Shown piece after piece: positions 35,701-43,652 of a stretch of 64,000 bases of DNA. The notes under the pieces are model-generated. The model was given only the letters and a program-made list of their open reading frames with translations, had not been told where the DNA came from and did no database searches. The stretch's first letter is position 1. Each line of letters opens with the position of its first letter. Source of the DNA: Crotophaga sulcirostris (taxonomy: Eukaryota; Chordata; Aves; Cuculiformes; Crotophagidae); NCBI GenBank assembly GCA_013397455.1, contig VYZB01000380.1:118344-182343 (forward strand). The letters run 5' to 3'. A program made the position numbers and the translations under genes.

Positions 35701-37010
35701 TTCTAGTTCTGGCACTAAGTATTAAATTGAAAAGGTTTTTTCTTTTACAATGAGTGTTAGACGGTGGTTCCTGGTTTTTTTCTCATGTCTCTCTCTCATC
35801 ACTAGATATTCTTTTTTTTTTGTTGCATAACTAGGTGTTTCTGTCACTTGATTCTCTACGTCAGGGATGCCAAAACTCACAACTCCTGCCGTTCTCCTGC
35901 TCCTACAGTGTAACACATATCACACACGCTGCACATGTGACCAGTGTGCTGGCAGGAGTGTAGGGGCAAGGAGCTCGGTGCTGCCGCCAGGTAGAAACAA
36001 GATGCCAGCCAGATAAAACAAGGTGGAGGGCCAGATTTGGTCCACGGGCTGTGAGTTTGACACCCCTGCTCTACATCCTTTACATGGTCTCCTTCACCAC
36101 CTGAAAAGGGACGGTTTTGAAGTAGTTGTGAAAGTAGTTAAAAATTGTTGTATTACTTTGTTTTCAAGTGGGCTGTACTTGGAAAGTATCTGTATAGATG
36201 TATGCACAGCAGTGAGAGAAGTCTAGAATGTGAAGGAAGGCTTGTACAAAACCCTAACTTCAACCCATTTCACTAATTACTACAGGATATTATTAGGTCA
36301 GCCAGAGGTGGTAGAACCAGTGAAAATAAGGAAGTTGGCAAGATCATCTGGTGTTGCCTCTGTCTACTTTGCACGTGGGAATCTTTAAGGGAGAAGAGCA
36401 GTGTAAGCTGGATGACTCTTAAGGTCCACTAAGGACCTTGCCATGCATACTTAAATCCAAAAAAATCAACCCACACATTAAAAGAACTTAGAAAATGCTA
36501 GAGTTCTGTTGGGCTTTCTCACTGTTTTGCTGAAATATTGGTGGAGGTTGTACAAGCAGTGATGAATTAGTTCATTCACAGAATGGTCAGGGTTGGAAGG
36601 GATCTCTGAAGATCATCTAGTCCAACTTCTGTATATTCTATTAAAGGGAAGTAATATGAAACTTACGTGACTATTTTCTTTAAAAGTATAGCTGCCAGAT
36701 TGGTTTTATATTTATTTTAGAATCTTTTTGAACTTTTCATTTTTGAAACTACTAGCTTGGGGGATTCATACTGTACAGCTTTATAATTACAGCATGTATT
36801 TCTACTGTATCAACACTTGCTTTAAACTTAGAGTATCCTTCACTAATTAATGGTATTCCCACTTCTTAGCTATATATCAGTATAAATGTTTTTTATAATT
36901 TCTCATAAATATCAGTAACCAACAGATAAAGTAATTTCTTTTCTACTCTTCCTTATTTATTTATTCTTTAGGCACCTAACTGGGCTACTCAAGACTCTGG
37001 CTTCTACTGA
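14644..37010 (+). CDS. EIF3E: EIF3E, translation initiation factor 3 subunit E (13 coding exons)
   Basis: Subunit of the eIF3 complex, which binds the 40S ribosomal subunit in the cytoplasm and recruits mRNA and initiator tRNA; the subunit is also known as INT6. Join: 14644-14733, 16605-16719, 19372-19489, 21703-21745, 22180-22284, 24312-24437, 26004-26128, 27208-27334, 28397-28498, 29482-29591, 35118-35220, 35474-35608, 36972-37010. The total is 1338 nt, 445 residues plus stop, equal to the mammalian length. The N-terminus reads [20 protein letters not shown] and the C-terminus [12 protein letters not shown], both diagnostic. By family knowledge the N-terminal half is the eIF3e N-terminal helical domain (about residues 5-137) and the C-terminal half (about 220-400) holds the PCI domain that packs against other eIF3 subunits. 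The start was chosen as the first ATG in the CpG island with a strong Kozak context (A at -3, G at +4). Apparent differences from the mammalian protein as I remember it include E for D at residue 118, G354, L for I in DAK-DSK, and QSGRSE for QNSRSE. No frameshift or internal stop was found. Confidence 0.98.
14734..16604 (+). other. EIF3E: EIF3E intron 1 (phase 0)
   Basis: GT-AG intron of 1871 bases. The first about 550 bases are CpG-island sequence and the rest is AT-rich. It holds one short antisense CR1 tail at about 16408-16475 and no gene that I can see. Confidence 0.9.
16408..16475 (-). mobile_element. CR1 LINE 3'-end fragment, intron 1
   Basis: Reads TAGAATCATAG, then a degenerate GGTTAGAAAAGACCTC and ATCAAGTCCAACC. 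This is the reverse complement of the conserved CR1 3' end. Only about 70 bases remain, antisense to EIF3E. Confidence 0.75.
16605..16719 (+). CDS. EIF3E: EIF3E coding exon 2 (residues 31-69)
   Basis: 115 nt after acceptor TTTCAG, before donor GTAAGC. It encodes [15 protein letters not shown] through DEIPH plus the first base of A69 (phase 1 exit). Confidence 0.97.
16720..19371 (+). other. EIF3E: EIF3E intron 2 (phase 1)
   Basis: GT-AG intron of 2652 bases. It is AT-rich with pyrimidine-rich stretches (for example about 17941-17965). Several chance open frames of up to 90 codons resemble nothing I recognise. I see no repeat or RNA gene. Confidence 0.9.
19372..19489 (+). CDS. EIF3E: EIF3E coding exon 3 (residues 69-108)
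   Basis: 118 nt after acceptor TTTAG, before donor GTAATT. It completes A69, then encodes LREKRTTVV through TTRQMQST and two bases of R108 (phase 2 exit). Confidence 0.97.
19490..21702 (+). other. EIF3E: EIF3E intron 3 (phase 2)
   Basis: GT-AG intron of 2213 bases, AT-rich. It contains a small local direct duplication at 21006-21036. I see no transposon or RNA gene. Confidence 0.9.
21006..21036. repeat. 17-bp-period local duplication
   Basis: TGAGACTTACTAGT occurs at 21006-21019 and again at 21023-21036. These are two identical 14-mers with a 3-base spacer, most simply a slippage or short tandem duplication. Confidence 0.85.
21703..21745 (+). CDS. EIF3E: EIF3E coding exon 4 (residues 108-122)
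   Basis: Small 43-nt exon after acceptor TTATAG, before donor GTAAGT. It completes R108 and encodes [14 protein letters not shown] (phase 0 exit). The reading frame runs on past the donor, so the exon end rests on the donor site and on homology. Confidence 0.97.
21746..22179 (+). other. EIF3E: EIF3E intron 4 (phase 0)
   Basis: GT-AG intron of 434 bases, AT-rich. The acceptor has a long T tract before CAG. Nothing else is visible. Confidence 0.92.
22180..22284 (+). CDS. EIF3E: EIF3E coding exon 5 (residues 123-157)
   Basis: 105 nt, 35 whole codons, after acceptor TTTTCAG and before donor GTAAGT. It encodes [15 protein letters not shown] through YLYFFRVL. Confidence 0.97.
22285..24311 (+). 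other. EIF3E: EIF3E intron 5 (phase 0)
   Basis: GT-AG intron of 2027 bases. It starts with a T/G-rich stretch (about 22290-22375). A possible C/D snoRNA-like box near 23430 was examined and rejected. No transposon recognised. Confidence 0.9.
24312..24437 (+). CDS. EIF3E: EIF3E coding exon 6 (residues 158-199)
   Basis: 126 nt, 42 whole codons, before donor GTAAGT. It encodes [16 protein letters not shown] through RLKETIDNN. The acceptor, GAAAATAG, is purine-rich next to the AG, and the pyrimidine tract sits further upstream. Confidence 0.97.
24438..26003 (+). other. EIF3E: EIF3E intron 6 (phase 0)
   Basis: GT-AG intron of 1566 bases. It holds a sense CR1 3' fragment at about 24842-25011. The rest is AT-rich with nothing recognised. 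Confidence 0.9.
24842..25011 (+). mobile_element. CR1 LINE 3'-end fragment, intron 6
   Basis: Reads as the end of CR1 ORF2: GGGACAGACTGCCCAGG, a segment encoding [14 protein letters not shown], then TTGGACTCGATGATCTT, and the classic tail GATTCTATGATTCT. It is 5'-truncated, about 170 bases, in the same orientation as EIF3E. Confidence 0.88.
26004..26128 (+). CDS. EIF3E: EIF3E coding exon 7 (residues 200-241)
   Basis: 125 nt after acceptor TTTTAG, before donor GTAAGT. It encodes [18 protein letters not shown] through DLFLYQP plus two bases of Q241 (phase 2 exit). Confidence 0.97.
26129..27207 (+). other. EIF3E: EIF3E intron 7 (phase 2)
   Basis: GT-AG intron of 1079 bases. It is AT-rich, with a pyrimidine-rich patch around 26980-27040. 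No repeat or RNA gene recognised. Confidence 0.9.
27208..27334 (+). CDS. EIF3E: EIF3E coding exon 8 (residues 241-283)
   Basis: 127 nt after acceptor TTGCAAG, before donor GTAAGG. It completes Q241 and encodes [16 protein letters not shown] through DLVKVIQQ (phase 0 exit). It lies within the region that leads into the PCI domain. Confidence 0.97.
27335..28396 (+). other. EIF3E: EIF3E intron 8 (phase 0)
   Basis: GT-AG intron of 1062 bases, AT-rich, with nothing recognised in it. Confidence 0.9.
28397..28498 (+). CDS. EIF3E: EIF3E coding exon 9 (residues 284-317)
   Basis: 102 nt, 34 whole codons, after acceptor TGGCAG and before donor GTAAGT. It encodes [18 protein letters not shown] through KKLRECET, the beginning of the PCI domain. 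Confidence 0.97.
28499..29481 (+). other. EIF3E: EIF3E intron 9 (phase 0)
   Basis: GT-AG intron of 983 bases. It has an uninterrupted G11 run at 28616-28626. Otherwise AT-rich with no recognised element. Confidence 0.9.
28616..28626. repeat. G11 homopolymer
   Basis: Eleven consecutive G in intron 9. Length polymorphism or a sequencing-length error is likely here. A shorter G9 run is at 10199-10207. Confidence 0.9.
29482..29591 (+). CDS. EIF3E: EIF3E coding exon 10 (residues 318-354)
   Basis: 110 nt after acceptor TTGTAG, before donor GTAAGA. It encodes [19 protein letters not shown] through RIHQCISI, then GG that joins the T of exon 11 to make Gly354. This codon is Asn in the mammalian protein as I remember it. 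Confidence 0.96.
33343..33530 (-). mobile_element. Old CR1 LINE 3'-end fragment, intron 10
   Basis: Degenerate but ordered CR1 landmarks in reverse complement: GGTTGGACCTCTGG, a segment with GGCCTTGTCCACCT, then ATCTCCAAGGATAGAGGTTCC. Heavy divergence suggests an old insertion. Confidence 0.65.
34009..34023. repeat. A15 homopolymer
   Basis: Fifteen consecutive A in intron 10. No retroposed body precedes it that I can recognise. Confidence 0.9.
35118..35220 (+). CDS. EIF3E: EIF3E coding exon 11 (residues 354-388)
   Basis: 103 nt after acceptor TTTCAG, before donor GTAAGT. It completes residue 354 and encodes [18 protein letters not shown] through DAKLDSKL, the winged-helix end of the PCI domain (phase 0 exit). 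Confidence 0.97.
35221..35473 (+). other. EIF3E: EIF3E intron 11 (phase 0)
   Basis: GT-AG intron of 253 bases, the shortest in the gene. Nothing else visible. Confidence 0.93.
35474..35608 (+). CDS. EIF3E: EIF3E coding exon 12 (residues 389-433)
   Basis: 135 nt, 45 whole codons, after acceptor TTTTAG. It encodes [16 protein letters not shown] through [10 protein letters not shown]. The donor is GTTGGT, poor after the GT. Read-through would add VGYFS and stop. Confidence 0.95.
35862..36068. mobile_element. Non-autonomous hAT-like DNA transposon with TIRs and 8-bp TSD
   Basis: The left end CAGGGATGCCAAAACTCAC and the right end GTGAGTTTGACACCCCTG are imperfect terminal inverted repeats of about 18 bp starting with CAGGG. 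The element is flanked by CTCTACGT (35854-35861) and CTCTACAT (36069-36076). This is an 8-bp target-site duplication differing only at a CpG-decay position. CAGGG-type ends plus an 8-bp duplication are the hallmark of the hAT superfamily (Charlie-like elements). At 207 bp there is no room for a transposase, so it was mobilised in trans. A relative lies at 9906-9999. Confidence 0.85.
36573..36640 (-). mobile_element. CR1 LINE 3'-end fragment, intron 12
   Basis: TCACAGAATGG, then GGGTTGGAAGGGATCTCTG and GATCATCTAGTCCAAC, is the reverse complement of a well-preserved CR1 3' end. About 65 bases long. Confidence 0.88.
36972..37010 (+). CDS. EIF3E: EIF3E coding exon 13 (residues 434-445 and stop)
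   Basis: 39 nt of coding sequence after acceptor TCTTTAG, encoding [12 protein letters not shown] and the TGA stop at 37008-37010. The coding part is too short to find except by homology to the known eIF3e tail. Confidence 0.97.
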   Translation, partial: APNWATQDSGFY

Positions 37011-37140
37011 AATACTTCTGCTGAGGGGAAAAATCAGTTTTCATTTAACCAAAAAGCACATAAACATATAAATTTTTTGAGAAAAGGTAATTATGTGTTC
37101 CATCTAACATTATTTGAATAAAATTGGCAAATTTTAACAG
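37011..37140 (+). other. EIF3E: EIF3E 3' untranslated region
   Basis: Short AT-rich 3' UTR of about 125-130 nt ending soon after the AATAAA at 37117. The end is inferred from the usual 10-30 nt spacing between signal and cleavage site. Confidence 0.8.
37117..37122 (+). terminator. EIF3E: EIF3E polyadenylation signal AATAAA
   Basis: Canonical hexamer 107 nt after the stop codon, matching the short 3' UTR known for this gene. A second AATAAA at 37355-37360 could serve a slightly longer form. Confidence 0.85.
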
Positions 37141-38284
37141 TCTCTGCATCTCTTTAACTTAAATAGTTAGATACTTAATTATATTTTACAGGAGTGTTTT
37201 AGCATAATACTGTTCTGAAGCATTTTGGATCACTGTTTGCAAAGCTTAAAATGTCAGTTCTGTTAGATTTGTTTGTACCAAAGGATGCTATTACTCTCAG
37301 AGCTGTCGGAGTTTGGAAGCGGGAAATTACTTATTATCTATTGCAAACATCAGAAATAAACCTAAAAGCAGATGATAAAAGTAAATGATTCCCCACCGAA
37401 CATTTGGCCAAACCAAAATTATCTTCTACACTTCTGTGTTTTTGTTTGTCACAGAAGCTTGGGAAGAAATGAGTAGCTTACACCTTTTATGAAACCTAAC
37501 ATAATCTACATGCAGAATAGTGTGCATAGATGTGTGTTTATGCTCCAGAAGTTTCTCAGTTCTAAATCTCACTTTTAATCTTGCCCAGGGTTGGAAACTT
37601 TCTGGAGGAGNNNNNNNNNNNNNNNNNNNNNNNNNNAGTCTTCCAAAAAGTCTAGCTAATGAGCTGGATACAGTTTTAAAGCTTTTATTTTGAAATCTGA
37701 AGTTCTTGAGATTCATGATGCAGCAAAACCCTGTGTTGGTAAGCTGTTATAATTTGAAGGGGTTTTAAGTTTCTGGTGTTTTTCAACCAGTGTTTCACAC
37801 TTTCCTGGGTTTCCTTAGCACCTTTGCACTTCATAATGTATCATAGCACCTCTAATCCAGAAAATCCAAGGCCATTATTAGGGTTCTGTGAAGTGTAGTG
37901 ACTGATCAGTGAGGTGAATGTGAACACTGAAAAGGAAGAGGTGCTATCTCTGTGGCCAGTTTTGCATTTAAAAAAAAAGGAGGAGAAAACATAATTCACT
38001 TTATTCCAACCATGTACCTTTTTCCTTCTGCTCTGAAAATTCTGGAACTCATCTACATGTGGAAAGCTTTTAATTTGCCAGCCTTACTACCTGCAATTAC
38101 ATGTTGGCTGGGAAACAGTCACAGGAACTGATTTATCTATGAATGTCAGGTGTCTTTCTCCAGAAATTATTTTAAAGGCAGGCTTTTCTTTACTCTCCCA
38201 TGTCTAATCCTGTACTGTGTACTATGCCAGACTGTGGGCGAGAAGTCCGTATTGGAGGAACTGGCTCATGGGGAACATCTTTGT
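37141..38284. other. Intergenic DNA after EIF3E
   Basis: AT-rich, with a second AATAAA at 37355-37360 and the assembly gap. No gene recognised. Confidence 0.7.
37611..37636. other. Assembly gap, 26 N
   Basis: Run of undetermined bases. The real missing length is unknown. Confidence 0.99.
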
Positions 38285-38800
38285 TCAGCAAAGCCGAGTG
38301 TCAAGTTCTGCACCTGGGATGGAATAACCTTGTGTAGCCATGCAGGTGGGGGTCATGGACTGAGTGGGAAGCAGCTTTACAGAAAGGACTTGGGGCAAGA
38401 TGGTGTCCTTCTGGAAAAAGACATGCCTATAGCAGAACTGTAGTGTCCTGTCTGAGCTTTATTAGCAAAGAGCAGAACTAGCAGGTTTATGGAAGCGGTT
38501 ATTCCCTTTGAGAACACTGCTGGGATACTGTGACCAACTTTGGGCTGCTTAATACAAGGCAGATACTGATCCTCTGATGCAAGTCCGATGTAGAAAGATG
38601 GATTTTTAAATTTTTTTTTCTAACATGAAGATGATTTAAGCACTGGAACAAATCACCCAGCGAGGTTATGGAATCTCCACCTTTGGAGATGCTCAACTTA
38701 AGTATCTGACCATCCTGATAAGACTTAGACCTACTGTGAGCACAGATTTGGACTTTGTGACCTCCAGAGATCCTTTCCAATCTAAATTATTTTACCTAAT
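38285..38800 (+). mobile_element. Old diverged CR1 LINE fragment
   Basis: Degenerate CR1 order is recognisable: AAGTTCTGCACCTGGGATGG, AAGGACTTGGGGCAAGATGG, TGTGACCAACTTTGGGCTGC, AAGCACTGGAACAAATCACC, GAGATCCTTTCCAATC. There are many indels and no usable reading frame. Confidence 0.75.
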
Positions 38801-38817
38801 GTGTTCTGTTTATTAAG

Positions 38818-39110
38818 GGGACCTACAAGAAAACTGGAGGGGGGACTTTTTACAAAAGCAAGTAGTGATAGGATGAGGGGGAAGGAGGAAGACTTAGATT
38901 AAACATAAGAAAGAAATTCTTCATGCTGAGGGTGATGAGACACTGGCACAGGTTGCCCAGGTAAGTCCCTTCCCTGGAAATGTTCAAGACCAGGTTGGAT
39001 GGGGACTCGAGCAGCCTGATCTAGAGGGAGGTATCCCTTCCTGTGGCAGGGGGGATCAAACTAGATGACCAAAGGTCCCTTCCAGTCCAACTCGTTCTAT
39101 GATTCTATGA
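38818..39110 (+). mobile_element. CR1 LINE fragment with ATTCTATG tail
   Basis: GGGGGGACTTTTTACAAAAG, AAGAAATTCTTCATGCTGAG, GAGACACTGGCACAGGTTGC, CAAAGGTCCCTTCCAGTCC, and the canonical tail TTCTATGATTCTATGA. It lies directly behind an older CR1 in the same orientation. Confidence 0.92.
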
Positions 39111-40763
39111 ATATGTATAGTAATAACTTTAAAACCTACTTTAATACAACAGGGTAATGGAAGTGGTTTCCAGCAGGTTATTTACTGTAACTTCTCATTA
39201 TGCTACAGTCTAGTCCTGTAATGTTCACAGTTGTAAAAACTGAGGGAGCAAAACAAGCAAAAAATCCTACCTTCATAACTTCGTAGTTCATAGATGTACA
39301 GGGCATTTGCAATGAGAATGCATTCTACCATTACATAAAGGACTGTAGAAGAATAAAATTAAACTAGGATATGTGAAGGGTGGAGATGTAGTTAATGATT
39401 GCTTCTTTAAACCTCTTACATAGAAAGCATTAGGTATTGATTACTAGCACATTCAGTAAGCACTCTGATTTTGCAGCTATGCTCCTTAGCCATCATGCAA
39501 CACTGCTTTTGTCCAAACTCCTTGTGCTGCACAACTGCCTGTACCTTTAAATAACTGTTCTAGTTGTAACAAAAATTGCTCATTATGCTTAATTATGTCT
39601 TTTGTCTTATAGCTGTCAAAATAGTTGTGCTGACCTAGCAGATGGAATTTAAGAAGTGGTGGAAATAAGCAGTTAAAAGTAGATGGTTGCTGGACTATAT
39701 ACTTTAGCTCAAAAAGGTGATCTGTAGCACAAGGATTCACATATATATGTGTGTGTGTATATATATATGTATATATAGCATTGGTTCCTGTGATTGGGAT
39801 GAAGAGTCTGAATCGTAGCTGAAGTTAGCAAGTTGTTTCTGGAGAGCAGAGTTTCCTAAAGCTGAGCATGCTCTTTATACCAAATTTCTTATTGTTTCTC
39901 AAGAGATTGACTAAATTGCAAACCCTAGATTCATTCTGTATCACTCCAGCCCCAGAATGCTCACTGTAGAACAATCCCAATTGTGTAATAATAGTGTTCC
40001 CTGTTTGATAACACAATCACAAAAATGCTGTTGTGTAATAATTGAAGAATTTTTAAATGAGATAAAACTGGAATGGTTTTTGTAAACAGCAGGGAAATAA
40101 CCCACATGCAGCTTTCCTTTTGACAGGAAGAATTTACATAGAATTTTAAAATCACCTCATCTCAGGAGCACAGTACTGTGTTTTCCGTTCTGGTTTTTTT
40201 CTGACCTTTCATCTGTCAGGTGCACATGTGTAGAAGAGGTATGTGCAGATTATCTCACTACTTAAATTCTTGGCAGTTTCTCTCAGATACGGAGTGTAAC
40301 GTCAGTTATGTGAACAGTTATTTAGGCTTGATGAATCTTTCCATGTGTAAACTGTAAAGGAATACTTCAGTTCAAAATGATTACAGTACCTTTTGTAAAT
40401 GTATTGCGCATCAAAGTGCTTTATGTCATCCCTGCATTTGAATTCCTGCACTAACCAGCTACTGTATATCTTAATGAGTTCAGTCCCTCTCACAAAACCC
40501 AACTCTTCTACTACATTCAGATGCCATAAATGATAGTGACTTTTTTGGTACTATACAGGAAACTCAAAGTATGACATTTATTCAACTTGCTGTAGATGTA
40601 AAACTACTGCTTTTGTGGGTTGATCTTCATTTTTTGAAGAGGGGTGGTGGATGAGGAGCATCTTGGATTTGCACTAACATTTAAATCCTGGTACAGTGAT
40701 CACTGAAGCCACTGACTTAAGTACAGGGGTAGATTCCAGAATATGAGTTCAAAATGAAGATAC
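39111..40763. other. Intergenic DNA, nothing but a microsatellite
   Basis: AT-rich, no gene recognised. Contains the TA/TG microsatellite at 39738-39778. Confidence 0.65.
39738..39778. repeat. (TA)n/(TG)n microsatellite
   Basis: Alternating ATATATAT, GTGTGTGTGT and TATATATATG stretches over about 40 bases. Confidence 0.9.
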
Positions 40764-40993
40764 GTATCACAGTATTACAAGGTTGGAAAGAACCTCTGAG
40801 ATCATCAAGTCCAACCTATAACCGAACCCTAGTACCAACACCAACCCATCATCTAAACCATGGCAGTAAGTGCCTCATCCAATCTCCTCTTAAACACCTC
40901 CAGGGACGGCGACTCCACCACCTCCCCATGCAGTGCATTCCAATGGAAAATCACCCTTTTAGTGAAGAATTTTTTCCTAATATCAAGTCAACT
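40764..40993 (-). mobile_element. CR1 LINE fragment, antisense, with ATACTGTG-type tail
   Basis: It begins ATCACAGTATTACAAGGTTG, the reverse complement of a (T)ACTGTGAT tail, then GATCATCAAGTCCAACC, AAACACCTCCAGGGACGG, ACTCCACCACCTCC and GTGAAGAATTTTTTCCTAA. It belongs to the same subtype as the copies ending at 14230, 43652 and 60703. Confidence 0.9.
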
Positions 40994-43373
40994 TGTCATA
41001 AAAATGATCTAAAATTTGGAGCAAGTTGTGTTTGCTGGTGATATTTTGGGTACCTGCAAGTACATTAAGTAATGTTTCCAGTTTTCTGAAATTCTGATTT
41101 TGGATGATTGCATTTTTTAAACAAATTATTTGTCAATCACCTGACATTGTCTCTGCCTATGAGAAATTGTCAAAGAGTTCATGTTGCTCATTTTAAAATA
41201 AAAACGAAAGCACCAAGGTGGTTATGTGATTGGAGGGGAGCACATGTGTTCTGAAGCCCATCTGCTGTTACGCAGTTAGGATAATGTTGCTAAAATCCCT
41301 GTCTTAAATTGTATAGATCTCACCTGGTTTTGATGGGTGAAAGGAGAATATCTCATTCAAAATGCTGGTATCCTGTGAGCTATGAAGGGCTTTAGTTCCA
41401 GGTAGCTTTGGTGGAGTAAGTCTACCGTGTGCTTTCAGTGGCCCAGTAAGAATTTAGTCACCTATTTTTTTTCTATAAGTGCCAACATTGCTATTCAGAG
41501 AGGAAAGTTGTATTGAACTTAAATCTCAAAAATACAAGCTCTCTGATGGAATGCACTTGACCGTGCTGTGACAGTGCTCTGTCCTGCTGCTGATGCTCAC
41601 CACACGGCTTTTCCACGTGGCCAAACATGTCCTCAGCAGAGCTGGTTGCCATGGGAATTGATAATACAGTCTTCCTTGCACAGTGAATTGAGGAGATCTT
41701 CACAAAATAGCTGATTTATGATTGAATTATGCAGGGAGGGGAGAGAGTGTTCTCAGCGGAAGGACAAAGCTGGCCAGAGCATGAGTTTGCAATAGGTTGG
41801 CAGGAGATGAAACTTGCTTCAAGCATGACAATTGCAAATTCTGTCATGACTTTCCATTGACTAAGCTTTAGAAATCTCATTAGTAGCAATACTTTATAAA
41901 CATCGAAGAGTAGCTGTTCTTCATAAATTATACAAAGATGAGGTCCACTTCGTGCCTCTTGTTTTTGCTTTGCTTTTACAAAATATGTTGTAACTGCTAA
42001 AAGAAGCCCTTGGAAAGGGGAGAGAGGAGAAACGTTTTAAGCTTTCCTTTTTTGGAGGGATGGAAGAAATGTGGAAGACAGAGTTTTTGTACTCCTGTTG
42101 CAACGACTCTTTGAAAAAAGTTGGGGTTTTTTTACAGTAAAATTGCGGAGCAGTTACCATGTTATATTGTCAAGCTTTACTACTTTTATAGAGAATAAAT
42201 ATTGTATTTTTTTTTATTAAACAAGTGTAATGTGTAAAGCTATGATTCTCTAGGGTTTAAAATTTTCATTTCTAATCTCATTTAGAGAAGATGTAATTTT
42301 TTTAAATAAAATTTTTAATAGTTTAAATAAATGTCTTCTCAATTCTTACTGCAGAAATGCCCTCAGGAATTAGGCCTGCAGAAGCCATTCGAGGACTTTA
42401 ATTAAAGGAGCAGGGCAGTGGTGAGGAGAACCATGCTGTCTCTGGTAATGGGCTCATTCTTGTAGCACGTACAAGTGGAATAATGGTGTGAGGAACTCCT
42501 TTCTTCCCTGCAATTAGTTTATAATGGTGTAACCTTAAACACCCAAGAGGAAAGCAAAAGATCTCAGAGGCCAGCAGGTAAGAGCCCTGTAGGATGTTTA
42601 GTACTGAGAATAGAGTGTGGATGAACTGTGCAGGAGAGGCATATGAGCACATGTAGGCTTACACAATGGTGTACTGAATCTTTATGAATTCAGTATCCTA
42701 AAAAAGGATGACAACTGGCAGCAGGAGCAGTTGTGAATCCATTTCATTTCTGTGACTTAGCAGCAAGCTGACAGGTAGTAAAAGAACTTTCCTCTTTCCT
42801 TTTACAATGCAGTCCTAATTAAATAAACTATAAATTAAATACATGAAAATGCAAAGCTGCAGGCCTCTTAATGAATATTTTCAGTTTGTATGAGAATGGC
42901 AAATGCTTTACAAAGTGTAAAACCATCATTGAATTAGAGTTGTCCAAAGATATTTACATGAAGTTGTTCAAGTAGAAGGTAGCTGTGGTTTCTTAGCAGC
43001 CTCAGCTCATGTGCAAACTACACCTCGCCATCTTCATTAACACTGTATTTGTTTTTGGCTTAGTGCATCCTCAGTGGTAGGAGGGCATTTTGGATTCAAG
43101 CTGTGTACAGTCCCTATCTCCCCTTGTCACAGAGTAGGCTACGTGGTAGCAGACAGGACTGGGCACCACACACCACACCCATCTGCACTGCACTGATGAT
43201 ACAGGCTGAACTTCTCTATCCCCCATGTCCCAAAATATCTTCTTTGTGAGCGTTTACATTCATACATGCATTGTGGCTACTGGACAAATTTTAACTTTAG
43301 TATCAAGTAAAATCATAATGCAGTAGAAACATATTCCATAGCTTAAAGTAGTTTGAAAACATGTATGAATTCT
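40994..43373. other. Intergenic DNA, nothing recognised
   Basis: AT-rich with short chance frames. No repeat, exon or RNA gene identified. Confidence 0.65.
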
Positions 43374-43652
43374 GTCACAGGTGACCAGTGACAGAACTAG
43401 AGGACATAGACTTAAGCTTCGTCAGGGGAAGTTTAGACTTGATGTTAGGAAAAAGTTCTTCACTGAAAGGGTGATTGGCCATTGGAATGCGCTGCCCAGG
43501 GAGGTGGTGGAGTCGCCAACCCTGGAGGTGTTTAAGGGAAGACTGGATGAGGCACTGAGTGCCATGGTTTAAATGGGATGGTGTTAGTGTTGGCTATAGG
43601 TTGGACTTGATGATCTCAGAGGTCCTTTCCAACCTTGTGATACTGTGAAACT
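43374..43652 (+). mobile_element. CR1 LINE fragment with ATACTGTG-type tail
   Basis: A 63-codon open frame contains [34 protein letters not shown] and [16 protein letters not shown], the C-terminus of CR1 ORF2. The 3' end TTGTGATACTGTGAAACT follows. It is 5'-truncated and is nearly identical to the 3' part of the element ending at 14230. Confidence 0.93.

Larger units (their letters stand above)
35609..36971 (+). other. EIF3E: EIF3E intron 12 (phase 0)
   Basis: GT-AG intron of 1363 bases with a non-consensus donor. It contains a complete hAT-like element (35862-36068), an antisense CR1 tail (about 36573-36640), and a weak CR1-like stretch near 36395-36440 that I do not call. Confidence 0.9.

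Noticed and set aside
36395..36440. Weak CR1-like tail (GCTGGATGACTCTTAAGGTCC)
   Set aside because: Only about 20 bases agree with a CR1 3' end; not enough to call.
37261..37390. Open stretch after EIF3E near a second AATAAA, as an extra exon or longer 3' UTR
   Set aside because: No acceptor or coding similarity. The canonical signal at 37117 already gives the expected short UTR. A longer 3' end remains possible but unsupported.
38499..38780. 93-codon frame on the - strand
   Set aside because: Shadow opposite an old sense CR1.
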